64,000 nucleotides of DNA from assembly GCA_002794775.1 (NCBI GenBank), contig NBAY01000088.1, forward strand, positions 62,001-126,000, in the 5' to 3' direction. Below, piece after piece: positions 13,835 to 24,918 of the stretch. The notes below the pieces were generated by a model. It did not search any database. It saw nothing but the letters and a program-made list of their open reading frames with translations, and had not been told where the DNA came from. Positions within the stretch are counted from its first letter, which is position 1. Every line of letters starts with the position of its first letter. Origin of the DNA: Porodaedalea pini (lineage: Eukaryota; Basidiomycota; Agaricomycetes; Hymenochaetales; Hymenochaetaceae). Position numbers and translations under genes: made by a program.

Positions 13835-15477
13835 TGGATGTCTTTTTGTGTCTTTCCGAGTCTAGTTCGCATCGTATATGATGACACTGAGGGCTGTGGG
13901 CTCCTGAGGACTCGACGTCACTATGTGCCCCACCTTGTCCGGTATATGGATTGGATCCCTTCTTTGGCTGTAAATTCTTTTTCTCCACTACTGTATATTC
14001 TCCATTTTTTTGCGTAGCAATGCACGGCGTCAGATGGTCCATTCGGAGAGGACTGGCTGTCCGGGTGAACTTGAAGGGCGTGGATGTGGCGTCTTCAAGA
14101 AGTCACGTGTTAGTTCAAAGGTTTACGACTCGAACGCCTTCATCCTACATTCGACAACGTTTGGCAAAAACACTGCGAAAAACAAAAGGCCTACCCATGA
14201 ATATTATTGGCGGAAAAAAGTCTACGACCAATTCACAAAAAGCCCGAAATGCGCGATCGGGCAATGGTCTGAAAGCTATGAGTGAGATACCTGCTATGAC
14301 CCCTTCAGGTGAATATACATGTCATTCATGCTTTGTTGGAAGCCTTTCACCATCTCGCAGAGAGCTTTGTTTCGGACTTACAGGGAACCAATTGAAAAGT
14401 AAGGCCTAAAATCCTATTGCTTCGTAGCCCCACGACGACGAATCAGGAAATTCCCGCTGATTCTCGGTCAGTCGCGGCGCTCACGGTGCAGAGCCTTGAA
14501 AATTTCCTTCACTTAACCGCACCACGGTGCATGTGGCACCCCTCGGACAGCATTTGATACTCCTGCGGGAAGCACTCACTGCCCCGACTGTCGAGTGGTG
14601 GACCTTGTGGTGAATCGAGTGCGGTGCTTGTAAGTTCGGTAGGTTCCCTCTTTGCGATATCAGCACTTACGAAATCCGTCTCCAGGCGGTCCATTTGTAA
14701 GGCACACTGTATTAAAACTTCCTGGGCGGCGAATCGAGCCGACAACAAAGGCGTAAACAGTTTTAGGATTGAATACTGGTTCACAGCCTTGCATCCGATT
14801 GTTGCGTCCAGCTAACACGTTCCTAATACGATAGTTCCGGCGAGAACAACATCGCCTCTTCTCGTCGAATAGAAAGATGCATCCGCAAAGCAGAATACAG
14901 GATTGGAGCGCCGTATCCGAGGAGCGTTGAGGCACGGGTCACTTCGCGTTCCGGATTTTCCCTTGGGACATTGTAATACGACGGCCAGCAGGTATGTTTG
15001 CTTCGAAACTAATACATGTCCAGATCCGATGTTATATACGATGTCAGGCATTTGCCTCGGATGGAAAATTTGTGTGGCCGGCGTTCTTCGTAAGCGGAAA
15101 TCTAGGGCGAGATCCACGAGCTCCTGGCGTAGTAGTACAGCATCGCCGACTTTGCTGCGGGTTCATGTCTTGATCCTCGTTGTATACGCGTGGCCGTCGC
15201 ATAAACATGACCTGCGACGAATGTAGGACTACATTGGTTGCCCCCATCTTGAGATATAAAGTGGAACCGATGAACGTGCTAGCGTTCTCATCACCTCCGT
15301 CGTGTTGCTCGAGTTTTTTTCCTGCTTCAACGATTCTCCTATACAGACAGCATCCAGATGCAGAACAAGGAACATACTTCGCATGGCTACGCTGTGAATA
15401 CGTCTATGGGAAGCTGTCCAGACTGGCAGCTTTTCCAGCGCTCTTTGACTCATACACTGCCTCATCGAGACCAAGGC
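13835..15477. other. intergenic stretch with unresolved reverse-strand coding-like pieces
   Basis: No gene model could be joined. On the - strand several open stretches (about 15474-15229, 15117-14812, 14784-14509) have protein-like composition, so a decayed or intron-rich unrecognised gene is possible. No domain was recognised. 13835-14450 shows nothing convincing apart from the probable 3' UTR of Rab11. Confidence 0.3.
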
Positions 15478-17045
15478 ATGATCGATAGCGTACGTTCATT
15501 CTCCCCCTTCACGTGTAAATCAACTGTCCTTAGCAGCTTCCTTCACAGACTGTCGCTTATACTTATTCCCTGCCCCCGTGTGCGCAAAACGAGGACGTTA
15601 TTGGCTTACTAAACCATTCGGAGCAGTCCAAAGATTGTCATGATGGACCTCATCATTCCATGCCTACTTCGGGATCCACTCTTGTCTCGCATGCAATGGC
15701 AGACTTGAGTCCAGTTAATCGCCCTTTCGAGCCGTACAGTTATCAGCGGCAGAGGATCAACGTGTTATCGTTCGATGGAGCCCACAATGCCATGGTTAAT
15801 CATTGCGATAATCAAGGACCGGTGCCTCAATACGGCATAAATGAACAAGTTCCCCACGTGTCCGTAAGTTTTTTCCGCATCCGCATCTCTCACAATCGGA
15901 CCTGAACGTGTCTTTTCAGAACTTTGGATCATCCTGTAACGTAGTACCGTTCACGGCGTTTGTGTCCACGGTTCCCGGGCCAACCTTTTCCTCGATCGCG
16001 AGCTCCGCGATGCCGATCGAGCGCACGGCAATGAGCCACCACTTTCGTCCTGCTGCCTCTTTGTCTACTGGAGTCAAGCTCGATTTTGCTTTGGAGGGCG
16101 ATGGCAAATCGCAAATCGATCAGCAGATGGCCGCTTTCTCTTTCTCCTCAGGCTCAAGCGAAACATCTCCTGCGGAGACACCAGCCACTCTACGCATCAG
16201 TTCTTCGCGTAGGTCAAGGTCTAGGAGGACTCGAGGGCCTTACGTGGCTCCTAACCCTCGTCCTTGTCAGAGATGCAAGAGATCACACATTAGGGCGAGT
16301 CTTGCTCATATCCTGTCTCGTCGGCTTCACTAAAAAAGGCTGATTCAGTGCGCGGTCGTTCCGGATGCCCCAGCCCGTCTCTGTCATATGTGTAAGAAGA
16401 AGGGGCTTGCTGCGTGCGCTTGAACATAACACTCCAGCGACTAAATGTGAAAGTACGTGTTTTCAAGTTCACGCCTCATTCTATACTGCTAGGTTCCTCT
16501 TCTGTGCGAGTGGTATCTTCACCGTCTCTCGTTCTCCGAAGATTTGACCGTTCAGCCAAATGTGCAGACTTCCAGAAACAATTGTCGCTGTTCATGACTT
16601 CCATTTATTTCTTTCGAGTAATGTCAATCCTGCTTATATTTCTATTCCCGGCAAGTGCATATGGCTCTGTCAAACGAGGCGGTGTCTTCCATTCTTGAGC
16701 TGGGCTTTCAAGCATGGTAATCCGGCTATCCGAGGAAAAAGTGTTTACCATCCATTTTTCTCAGATTAAACGTTCATGGGTTGTTTCTGCTGGGTGTCTG
16801 CCGGGTTGCACCTCATTTACATACCATACGAGCCGTCTCAAGAGGCTCGAATCGGAAAGAAGAAACAAATTGCAAGCGCCTCAACATCTCAACACGCGTT
16901 CTTGACATCGTCAGTCCAAGAAGATCAAATCGAAGCTCCCTTCTCTGGTACTAGTAACTTTAGAACTATGTTCTGTTATTGGTCTCCGAAGAGACGTAGG
17001 TTCGTTGACCACGAGTCAATCAACCTTATCCTTGGACACGTATAA
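15478..17045 (+). CDS. Zn(II)2Cys6-type transcription factor, 3' part unresolved
   Basis: Fungus-specific DNA-binding regulator. Exons 15478-15489, 15549-15863 and 15920-16294 join in phase 0 from ATG ATC GAT AGC. The next exon starts at 16349 after an intron with a GC donor (GCGAGT) and AG acceptor. The joined reading gives CQRCKRSHIRC, ten residues, then CHMCKKKGLAAC, that is C-X2-C-X6-C-X10-C-X2-C-X7-C, matching a binuclear zinc cluster. It is preceded by a Ser/Arg-rich basic stretch. After the last Cys the frame meets TGA at 16421-16423; a shifted frame continues as ALEHNTPATK, and further coding-like sequence runs to about 17045. Either an intron boundary was missed or there is a one-base frameshift. 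The 3' end is therefore approximate. Confidence 0.55.
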
Positions 17046-17059
17046 ATCTTTGCACGACA

Positions 17060-18613
17060 ATGGAATCCCAGACCCCTTCCCGTGTCCCCCCGTCGCCTCC
17101 AGAAAGTATGGTCCTCGTCGAGAAACGTCTTATTGCTGTCACAGGTGCAACTGGTCTACAGGGAGGCAGCGTCGTGCGCTACCTCCTTCAGGACGGCACG
17201 TTTCGTGTCCGCGCTCTCACCCGAAAGCCCGGCTCAGCGAAGGCTCACGGTCAGTATACTCTTCATCGTATTTTCCTTATTCTCTCATATCATTTCTTTT
17301 TCGAAGAGCTACAGGAAAGAGGCGTGGAAGTTGTGTTCGCAGACTTCGAAGACTCTTCGAGCCTCACAGCCGCTCTCCAGGGAGTGTATGGTGTCTTCGG
17401 TGTTACAAACTGTACGTTCTGCTTTGATCCGATCTTATGCCCATTTAATTTTAACAGCCTGATGCCAATTCTCTTCAGTCTGGGAGAGTATGGATGGCGC
17501 GAAGGAACTGCAACAGGGAAATGCACTCGTGGATGCCGCTAAACTGAGCGGCGTTCAACATTTTGTCTGGTCGTGAGTCTTATCCTGAAAATGTTAGACG
17601 ATTTTCTTTAAATTCATGGACTCGTGCCCAATGATAGGACTGTCAGCGCGCCTCCTCAGGACCTTGATGTTATTCATTGGACGTCGAAGTCACGAGTCAA
17701 TGCTCACCTACTGGCAAGCGGCGTCCCTCGGACATCGTAAGTACCATCGATAATTTCACTTTCTTAGTCTTTTCGTACACGAATACGGAAAGTTGTTGAC
17801 ACTCAACCAATACTCAGGCTCTATACTACTTTTTACTTTGAGAACTTCGTTCTCTTTGATTTTTGCAAGCTGTCAAAGGCTCCAACGTCTACATCAGAAT
17901 CTAGTGCTTCGTCTAGTCCCATTAAATATGTTGCGAATTGGCCGCTCCTGCACACCGACGGTCCTATTGGTGGATACTCTGTGGCCGATACTGGGGCATA
18001 TGCGCTCGAGGCATTCAAGGACCCAAAGAAGTGGATTGGTGATTCTTTTCTATTCCGAACTTCAAGTAGTGTTGCTTGCTTATCATCTCTTCAAATTCTT
18101 TGGACTCAACAGATACGGATATGTTTATTCCACCTGATGTATTCAATCCGCGTATGTTCGTCCAGGCTCTCAACGAGACTCTGGGAGGGAGAGCTGAGGT
18201 GGAGCTGAAGGAAGTGGATGCATCCGCGTTTGAACAGGCTAGGACGCTCGGGCCTTGGGTGGAAGAAATCTGGACGAAGTACGTTTATCTCTTTACACAT
18301 GTGTAAAGCATGCCGGCGCTGACTGTTCCGACGCGATACCATCGTTCGCATTCGATCTTGATTTAAACATCAGTATGGGTGAGTCACTCCTGCCCGCGTA
18401 GCTGTTAAGTCTTCCGCTCACATGTCTTTCTCACGCTGTCCAGCGGCATTCTACAAAGCGGGCGGCAAGATGCGAAACATGGGTGGTCCGATGTCTTCAG
18501 ATAGTACTGCTGCTCGTGCGGAAGAAATCGAGAAGGGTATTTTCCCGGGTCGGTTGACAATGTATGACTGGGTACGGGAGCATGCCAATGAGATCCTTGC
18601 TGCCGCGTTGTAG
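17060..18613 (+). CDS. NmrA-like NAD(P)-binding protein
   Basis: Member of the atypical short-chain dehydrogenase group related to the nitrogen-metabolite repressor NmrA, usually sensing NAD(P) rather than catalysing. Eight exons: 17060-17249, 17307-17411, 17479-17572, 17638-17736, 17818-18038, 18113-18278, 18374-18378, 18444-18613; 1050 nt, 349 residues. The glycine-rich dinucleotide motif GATGLQGG is at residues 29-36. Then follow VVFADFEDSSSL, GVQHFVWSTVSAPP and FENFV, as in NmrA/HSCARG proteins. The seventh exon is only 5 nt (TATGG) and restores W-T-N-M-A-A-F-Y, a segment conserved near the C-terminus of fungal relatives. Without it the last exon is out of frame. Ends EILAAAL. Convergent with the permease gene downstream. 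The exact ligand and role are not predictable from sequence. Confidence 0.9.
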
Positions 18614-19295
18614 CAGTAGTAGAGTTGAGTTTCTTGATTCGACTCAGGTCTTCGGGACGAGACATCACCGGCATTTATTTTGGGTACACTCGCTTTCTCT
18701 CTTGTGTATACCGCTTTCGAACCTCGAGATGTACATCTTGGAATGCAATCCTCATTATTATTCCCTGAGTGAAAAGACAGCCAGATGGGATAATGGCATA
18801 GTCGCCTTTTGAGAGGCGAATGCTTTTGAGGCCCTAAATGGTATATCATGGATGGAAGATGTCGCTTCTATGCAGTCGTAATGTCGACACTTTGTTAATC
18901 AGCTGCAGTTTACCAGTCTTCGGTGGTCCAACGTTGAACTCTTTGTCCGATCCTATATTATATCTAAAGTCGTACTCCTTCAAGGCAATTGCTTCCAATG
19001 CATGTTTTTGGCCTTCGCCTCGCAAAAGTGAGAGAAAGGGACGAGGCATCTCACGCACCGAGAAGCAGTGCAAGCAGCAACGCGCGCAAGTGAGAAGAGT
19101 AAGACATGGGGTGCAATAGGAAAATATGTCATTAGAACGGGTCCATCCGGATTATCTTCACACCAAATAAAAGGCATATCAGGCAACACATCAATATCAA
19201 CTACAGAACACGCTGCACCGCGACTCCAGCCTAAAGTAAGTCGTAAATGAAAAAACGAAAACAACAGCAAGAAGAGCACGCAAAGAGAACAGCGC
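18614..19295. other. convergent intergenic region
   Basis: Probable 3' UTRs of the NmrA-like and permease genes. No further gene or repeat seen. Confidence 0.6.
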
Positions 19296-21616
19296 TCAGA
19301 AAAGAAAAGCAGCGATCTTCTCCGCGATCGTCCTAGGCGGCTTCTCAGGGACCTCTGTCTCCTCCATCGTCGGGATGCCCGTGACGAAGTCCATTTCGTG
19401 CGGCTTCCAGAACTTTGTGCGTTTGAAAAACTTAAACCCGAAGAAAAGGCCGAAGAAGATCGGGATGTTGATGTACGCGACGAGGAAGTCGGACGCGTTG
19501 AAGGAGAAGAACACCTCGAAGCCGTTGATGAGGATGAAGAGCGCGCACCAGGCAACCCCCCAATACGCGAGGTAGGGTTGCAGGACGCTATAGTACGCGC
19601 TCTTCGTGCGGTCGAAGCCCTGAGCCCTCTTCCCGCGATCTGAGAGAAGGAGCTTAGTAAAGCCGAAAAACCAGCGGGCATCAAGGAGACTTACAGAAGA
19701 AGATGAAGGTGAGGTTGATGCTGAGCCAAGTGAAGAAGCCCGCGACGGTCGTAAGGTTCACGAACCAGCTGTCAAAGAAAACCGAGATTCGCCAAAGGTC
19801 AGAATCTCGCTAAGTCATGAAGAACACGCAAATGCCAACTGACTTGAATACCTGCTCGGAAGATGACTGGACGTTCATGAACGCGAGGAACGCAAAGCAA
19901 CTTGTGAACAGCACGGCGACAATCGGTAGACCATTCTTCGTGCAGTACGAGAATACCTTCGGCGCCTGGCCACGGATGGACAGGCCGTAGAGGATACGCG
20001 ACGAGGAGAAGAGGAACGAGTTGCCAGCGGAAAACGCGCTCGTGAAGACGGCAGCGTTGATGATCGACGGGAGGACCTTGATACCCGCACGCGTGAATGC
20101 AATGACATATGGCGACTGTGCGGCGTTGCCAACATTCGAGAGAAGGTTGGGATCGTTGTATGGAACAAGCATGCCCGTGATGAAGATGCCGAGCAGGTAG
20201 AAGATGAGGATACGGTAGAACACGCGGCGCACGGCCTTGGCGATGTTACGCCGCGGGCTCTCGGTCTCGGATGCCGCGATCGCTACGAGCTCCATACCCT
20301 GGAATGAGAATGCGGCCTGGACAAGCACGGAGATGAGCCCGAGGAAGCGACCGAGGCCGACCTTGTCGCTCGACACTAAGTCCGACTGCGCGAGAGCTCC
20401 TGGGTTCTTCCAGTAGCGGAAGCCGATACGCTCATGGTCTGGACCCCCGCCGAGGTCGACAATGAGGCCAGTCAGGATCAAACCCGTTATCAACAGAACT
20501 AGATAAAAATAAGTATTTGTATAGTCAGCGCTTCCAACAAGTATATGAAGGCGCGATATGATATACGTACGCTTGATGATCGAAAAGATGAATTCGGATT
20601 CACCAAACCACCGCACACCAAAGATATTGACTACGCATACACACACGCAAATAACTGCAGTGTAAATAGGCGCGTGCGAGGTCTAGAAGAAAGAATGAAA
20701 CATAAGAATAAAGTGTCGATAAAGTGACGAAACAAGCTATCAAGCTGATAACGCACGTTGGTATCCCAGAATGTCAGAAGAATCTGAGCGGCAGTAACTT
20801 CGACGGGAACCGTAATAGCGCCTGACTGAGTAAATGGGTGAGCAAGTACAGCAAAGGATCAGAATTCGTATTCAAATTACGCACGTAGAAGCTATTCCAT
20901 CCCACAGCAAAACCAAGTGCAGGGTCCACCCAACGAGCGGCAAAGTGTGGGTAGGTACCAGAGATTGGAGCGTGTGCCGCCATCTCGCCGATGGAGCACA
21001 ATGAGCTTCATGTACCCGAACACGTTAGAGACGTGATAGATTTTCAAAGGGAGATAACATACGAGTATGCGATCGAGCCGACGAGAGCGTATGCCAGGAG
21101 AGCACCAAGCGGGCCCGCTCCCTGCAGGGCTTTACCAGAACCAAGGAATAAGCCTGTACCCAGCGTACCGGCAATCTGTACGTCGAGACAGAAATAGCGT
21201 CAGTCCTAAGGTTCGTGATCGTATGAAGGCGAGCGCATGGTGACACGCATGTGAAGTGTAGACTTACGGCAATCCTGAAAATGACAGGCCATCAGCGCTT
21301 GACTTGGACAGAAGCAATGATGTGTGTGCGTGGAGCTGGGAGATAGAAGGGACCGGGCACGTACATCTGAACATGGCGTTGCTTGAGCCGGCGCTGTACG
21401 CGATCAAGGTCGACGGCGTCGAAATGATAGCGCTCATCCTCGACAACTATAGGTCCCGTTGAACGAGTAATTTAGTCGTCTTCTTTTACGATGAAGAGAC
21501 GGGAAAGAGTACCCACCAGCAGCATGGGCCGTCGCGTCGCCTCCAAGGCCCTTCTCGAGGGAGACCTTGTCGCTGCCAAAACCCTCGTCTTTCTCGTTGT
21601 ACTCCATCACGGACAA
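19296..21616 (-). CDS. amino-acid permease (APC superfamily, YAT-type)
   Basis: Plasma-membrane amino-acid/proton symporter of the fungal AGP/GAP group. Ten exons on the reverse strand: 21616-21517, 21446-21365, 21274-21268, 21175-21063, 21005-20885, 20825-20757, 20682-20571, 20498-19844, 19768-19695, 19639-19296; 1677 nt, 558 residues, no internal stop. Recognisable segments are RRLKQRHVQMIAIAGTLGTG (start of TM1), CSIGEMAAHAPISGTYPHFA, FGVRWFGESEFIFSIIK, GMELVAIAASETESPRRNIA and SSSRILYGLSIRGQAPK. About 12 hydrophobic segments are expected, and the C-terminal tail is charged. The third exon is a 7-nt microexon (GATTGCC) within the TM1 coding region. Substrate range cannot be told. An NmrA-like gene next door could be a coincidence. 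Confidence 0.93.
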
Positions 21617-22784
21617 CGAACCACTCTAACTATCTGTGGCAAGCTGAGAGGCGAGTCGTGCGTGGAGGCCGTTAGAGGGAGGAGATGAAGGGAAGCTCCA
21701 GAGGAAGGGCGGCCGGGACGATAAGGTTGCTTTATATATAGTGCGTTCGGCTTCTTTGAGTAGGCGCGATAGGAACATCAAGGAAGCATTCCAGCTGCTG
21801 CTGGATCTCACTTGAATTCATGCCACAGGCGTACCTGCATTGTGATCCGTGCAGCTGCAGTAAGTTTTCTCAAGAGCTGCCAAGGATCTGAATGGTCGCA
21901 CTCCCTTAGGCTGGCACGATGCGCTGTCTCCGGATGATGACGAAAACGAAGGATGGCATACACATTAGTCTTGCGTGGATGGCCTTGCATCGTGCTACGG
22001 CCTCGGTCCTCAGGTAGCGTAGCAGACTACTTCCGAGCTTTGGACAAGAGGGTAGTGTTTATTTGTAATAATATATTACTATATTCGGTATAATTTCGCA
22101 TGGATCAACGGGCTCACGTGATTGAAGTCATCTAGAGGCACTGCACTGGCACTTGTCTCGTTCACAATCACTGGCACATACTCAAAAGCAACCAGTGGCA
22201 CCTGCCGACTAAACACCTCGACTATCATCGCTGTCAATATTAATATTGTTATCCCAACACAAACATGACCGGCTTCTTGTTCATATCTTCTCCAAGCAGA
22301 CCAGGAATACCAAATCGGCAGGGCGTCAGCTCAAGTTGAAAATGGGCGTCTGTGCTGATGGAGCCGGTTGCTATAGCGTTATTTGGGAGCCTCATATCTT
22401 CTCCCTCGCAAGTAATCTCGGTAATTCTACCTGAGCTGACGCCATCTACGGCTGGCTGGTATCCACGCTCTCCTTTTCGCTATGTCGCTTTACCTATCAC
22501 GGATTAAATAAAGACCATGCGCCATGTACGCTGCCCTGTTTGCATAAAGTATATCTGTGATACGCTGTCGTGTATACAGACTCTGATGTCAGTCCCGTGG
22601 CCACAGAAAAAGTATGATGAAGCTCAGAAATAATCGATGGGGAGAAGCATAGAGGTATGTCAAGTTGAACATCTAAATGGGATATTTGCATGCGATCTTG
22701 GAGCAGGCTGCGCGACGTGATTTCAGCAGCTGCGCCTTTCTGGTAAAAAGAAGTAGCGAACTTTCTGCTCCCTATGATGGTATA
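21617..22784. other. intergenic region
   Basis: Contains the permease promoter at its left edge. The rest is AT-rich in places (about 22060-22095) and shows no convincing ORF, RNA or repeat. Confidence 0.5.
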
Positions 22785-23640
22785 CTAAGAGAAATGTAAT
22801 GTGCTCATAGTCTCCATCCTGTGGCTCGTTCCCTCATCGGATCCCTTTTCTCCCGCTTCCTTCAAATTGAAGAGCATACGGCTTCCGAGGATACATAGGA
22901 AAGACGGGCTCCCAAGAGTATCTAGTAGGCTCGATAAGAGGCCGTTCGATACTCTGAGTTTGAATTCCAACACGTTCAAAAGAGAACAGGAGAGAGCACT
23001 AGCGAAATTGTCAAATCGCATCCAAAAACAGTTACAGTATGCTCACATTACGAAGTAGATGAGCTGATCCTGGATGAGGACTTTTATTAGAGTAAGCCCC
23101 TCAAAGCTAGGAGACATCCTCCAGAAGTCGATGGCCTTGTAGAGGGCTAGAGTCAGAAGTATCGAACCATACACCATCGGAATGGACCTGTTCGAAAATG
23201 AGGGATCGTATCGAGTCGGTCGTCTTCAGATAACGTACCAGAATGAGATTCCCCATCCTATCACATTATTGGTCTCTCCGCACACTGTGATTTCTCCTGC
23301 CAAAGTCTTAACCGTGACTGATTCCGAAGTCAAGATCAATGCTGACACATTGAAGGTGGGACTCACGGCTTTCAGCTAAAGTTATGTGAATGAGAAGTCC
23401 CAGCATAGTTACCACTTCGAACGCAAGCAACGCTGTGAGGCAATAGTATACTTTTTTGTCTATCGAGAAATCAGCCACTGTTTCTCTGAAGACCCTACCA
23501 TACTCACCTCGGGAGTACAATGCAGCGACTCAGACCATAAGAATGTCTGCGGAAACAAGGAAGGTATAATTGAGCTACAGATCCAAGCAAAGAGCCACTT
23601 GCAGTCTATCAAAATGATGGTGAACCAGTCTAGAAACAAT
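22785..23640 (-). pseudogene. DUF6533-like 7TM membrane protein remnant
   Basis: Pieces of a multi-spanning protein of the type common in Agaricomycetes (DUF6533-like). On the reverse strand a segment around 23545-23518 reads ILMV-stop-VAALYSR, where the family normally has Arg-Val before a Tyr/Ala-Leu-Tyr motif; the stop is TGA at 23530-23532. Then a hydrophobic helix (VYYCLTALLAFEVVTMLGLL), a membrane piece YGSILLTLALYKAIDFW near 23160-23110, and the C-terminal signature FLCILGSRMLFNLKEAGEKG near 22925-22840. Introns separate these parts. The N-terminal exons could not be joined. Family naming is from memory of these motifs, and the loss of function is inferred from the TGA. Confidence 0.55.
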
Positions 23641-24069
23641 TGAATGAGATGTTTCGCCGAACGAAGCTGAAGGACTCACCCGAGGTGACCCGGGTCCACA
23701 TCGTGAATTTGCCTAAAAATATGTTACTTATCTTGACCGTTCCAGTTTCTTACTCACACCTAAGGTTTGAGGATCAGTTTAGATATGTAGTTATTTATTT
23801 TGCGCAACATACAGTGTAAGGTTCACTTGATACGTATACCCTTTTGGATGCAATCGTATAAGAACACAGGGTTTCGAAAGCTTTCTGACAATCAAACCGC
23901 ACTTACAAAGGAACCTTGCGATAGAGCCGAAGAGACCGGTGTATCGGTTCTGATAGGTCTCAGAGTCAAATAGCGAAGCGCATGGTGTCAATGGTTACGC
24001 ACCGCAAAATAAACAACAGTGACGGGCTTCCAAGTAGATCCCTTATAAACGTTTGGGATAAGCATACTA

Positions 24070-24918
24070 CAGCCATTTTCATAAGTCCTGCGACACGTGC
24101 ATGTCACGTGAAGTAAGCCGCGTCAGAGACAAAGTGTCGAAAAATTAGAATGAATGCCTATTTTCTCTGTGAATTCTGCACAGTACCTGCTCATTAAGTA
24201 CTCAAAAAAAAGGCACGGTTCTCAGGAGAAGAATTATGTAAAATATGGAGCAATAAATTGACTGTGTAGGTGGGTGGAGATCAAACAAGTGCAGCTGGTC
24301 TGTTCTCTCACCCATTTCCACTGAGATTCAAAACTTATGGCTCCCCTACATCTACCTATAAAATTCTTTCCTGTATCTGTAAATTAAGTATATGACTATA
24401 CCAACATCTCCTGCAAGTTTGAAGCCAATCCATTCAGTATTCATGGTCCAGCAGCAAGATTTGTGTTCCACTTCAAGCTCTTTCCACCCTCCTTTTCTCA
24501 CAACAGGTCTTGCAGAGTAGAACACAAATCTTGCTGCTGGACCATGAATACTGAATGGATTGGCTTCAAACTTGCAGGAGATGTTGGTATAGTCATATAC
24601 TTAATTTACAGATACAGGAAAGAATTTTATAGGTAGATGTAGGGGAGCCATAAGTTTTGAATCTCAGTGGAAATGGGTGAGAGAACAGACCAGCTGCACT
24701 TGTTTGATCTCCACCCACCTACACAGTCAATTTATTGCTCCATATTTTACATAATTCTTCTCCTGAGAACCGTGCCTTTTTTTTGAGTACTTAATGAGCA
24801 GGTACTGTGCAGAATTCACAGAGAAAATAGGCATTCATTCTAATTTTTCAACACTTTGTCTCTGACGCGGCTCACTTCACGTGACATGCACGTGTCGCAG
24901 GACTTATGAAAAAGGCTG
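24070..24918. mobile_element. 849-bp palindromic foldback element, copy 1
   Basis: Two arms of 399 bp (24070-24468 and 24520-24918) are almost perfect reverse complements, separated by a 51-bp unique loop. The ends are CAGCC and GGCTG, flanked on both sides by TA (24068-24069, 24919-24920), as for Tc1/mariner-type targets. No ORF. A second copy lies at 38875-39724. The arms differ from each other mainly in the outermost 80 bp. Transcription across it would give a long hairpin RNA. Confidence 0.92.

Noticed and set aside
17060..21616. Biosynthetic gene cluster from regulator, NmrA-like gene and permease
   Set aside because: No backbone enzyme or tailoring enzymes are present, and such neighbours occur by chance in fungal genomes.
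24070..24918. Foldback as an assembly artefact
   Set aside because: The arms are not perfectly identical, a unique loop is present, and a second copy with the same structure and TA flanks exists at 38875, so a real element is more likely.
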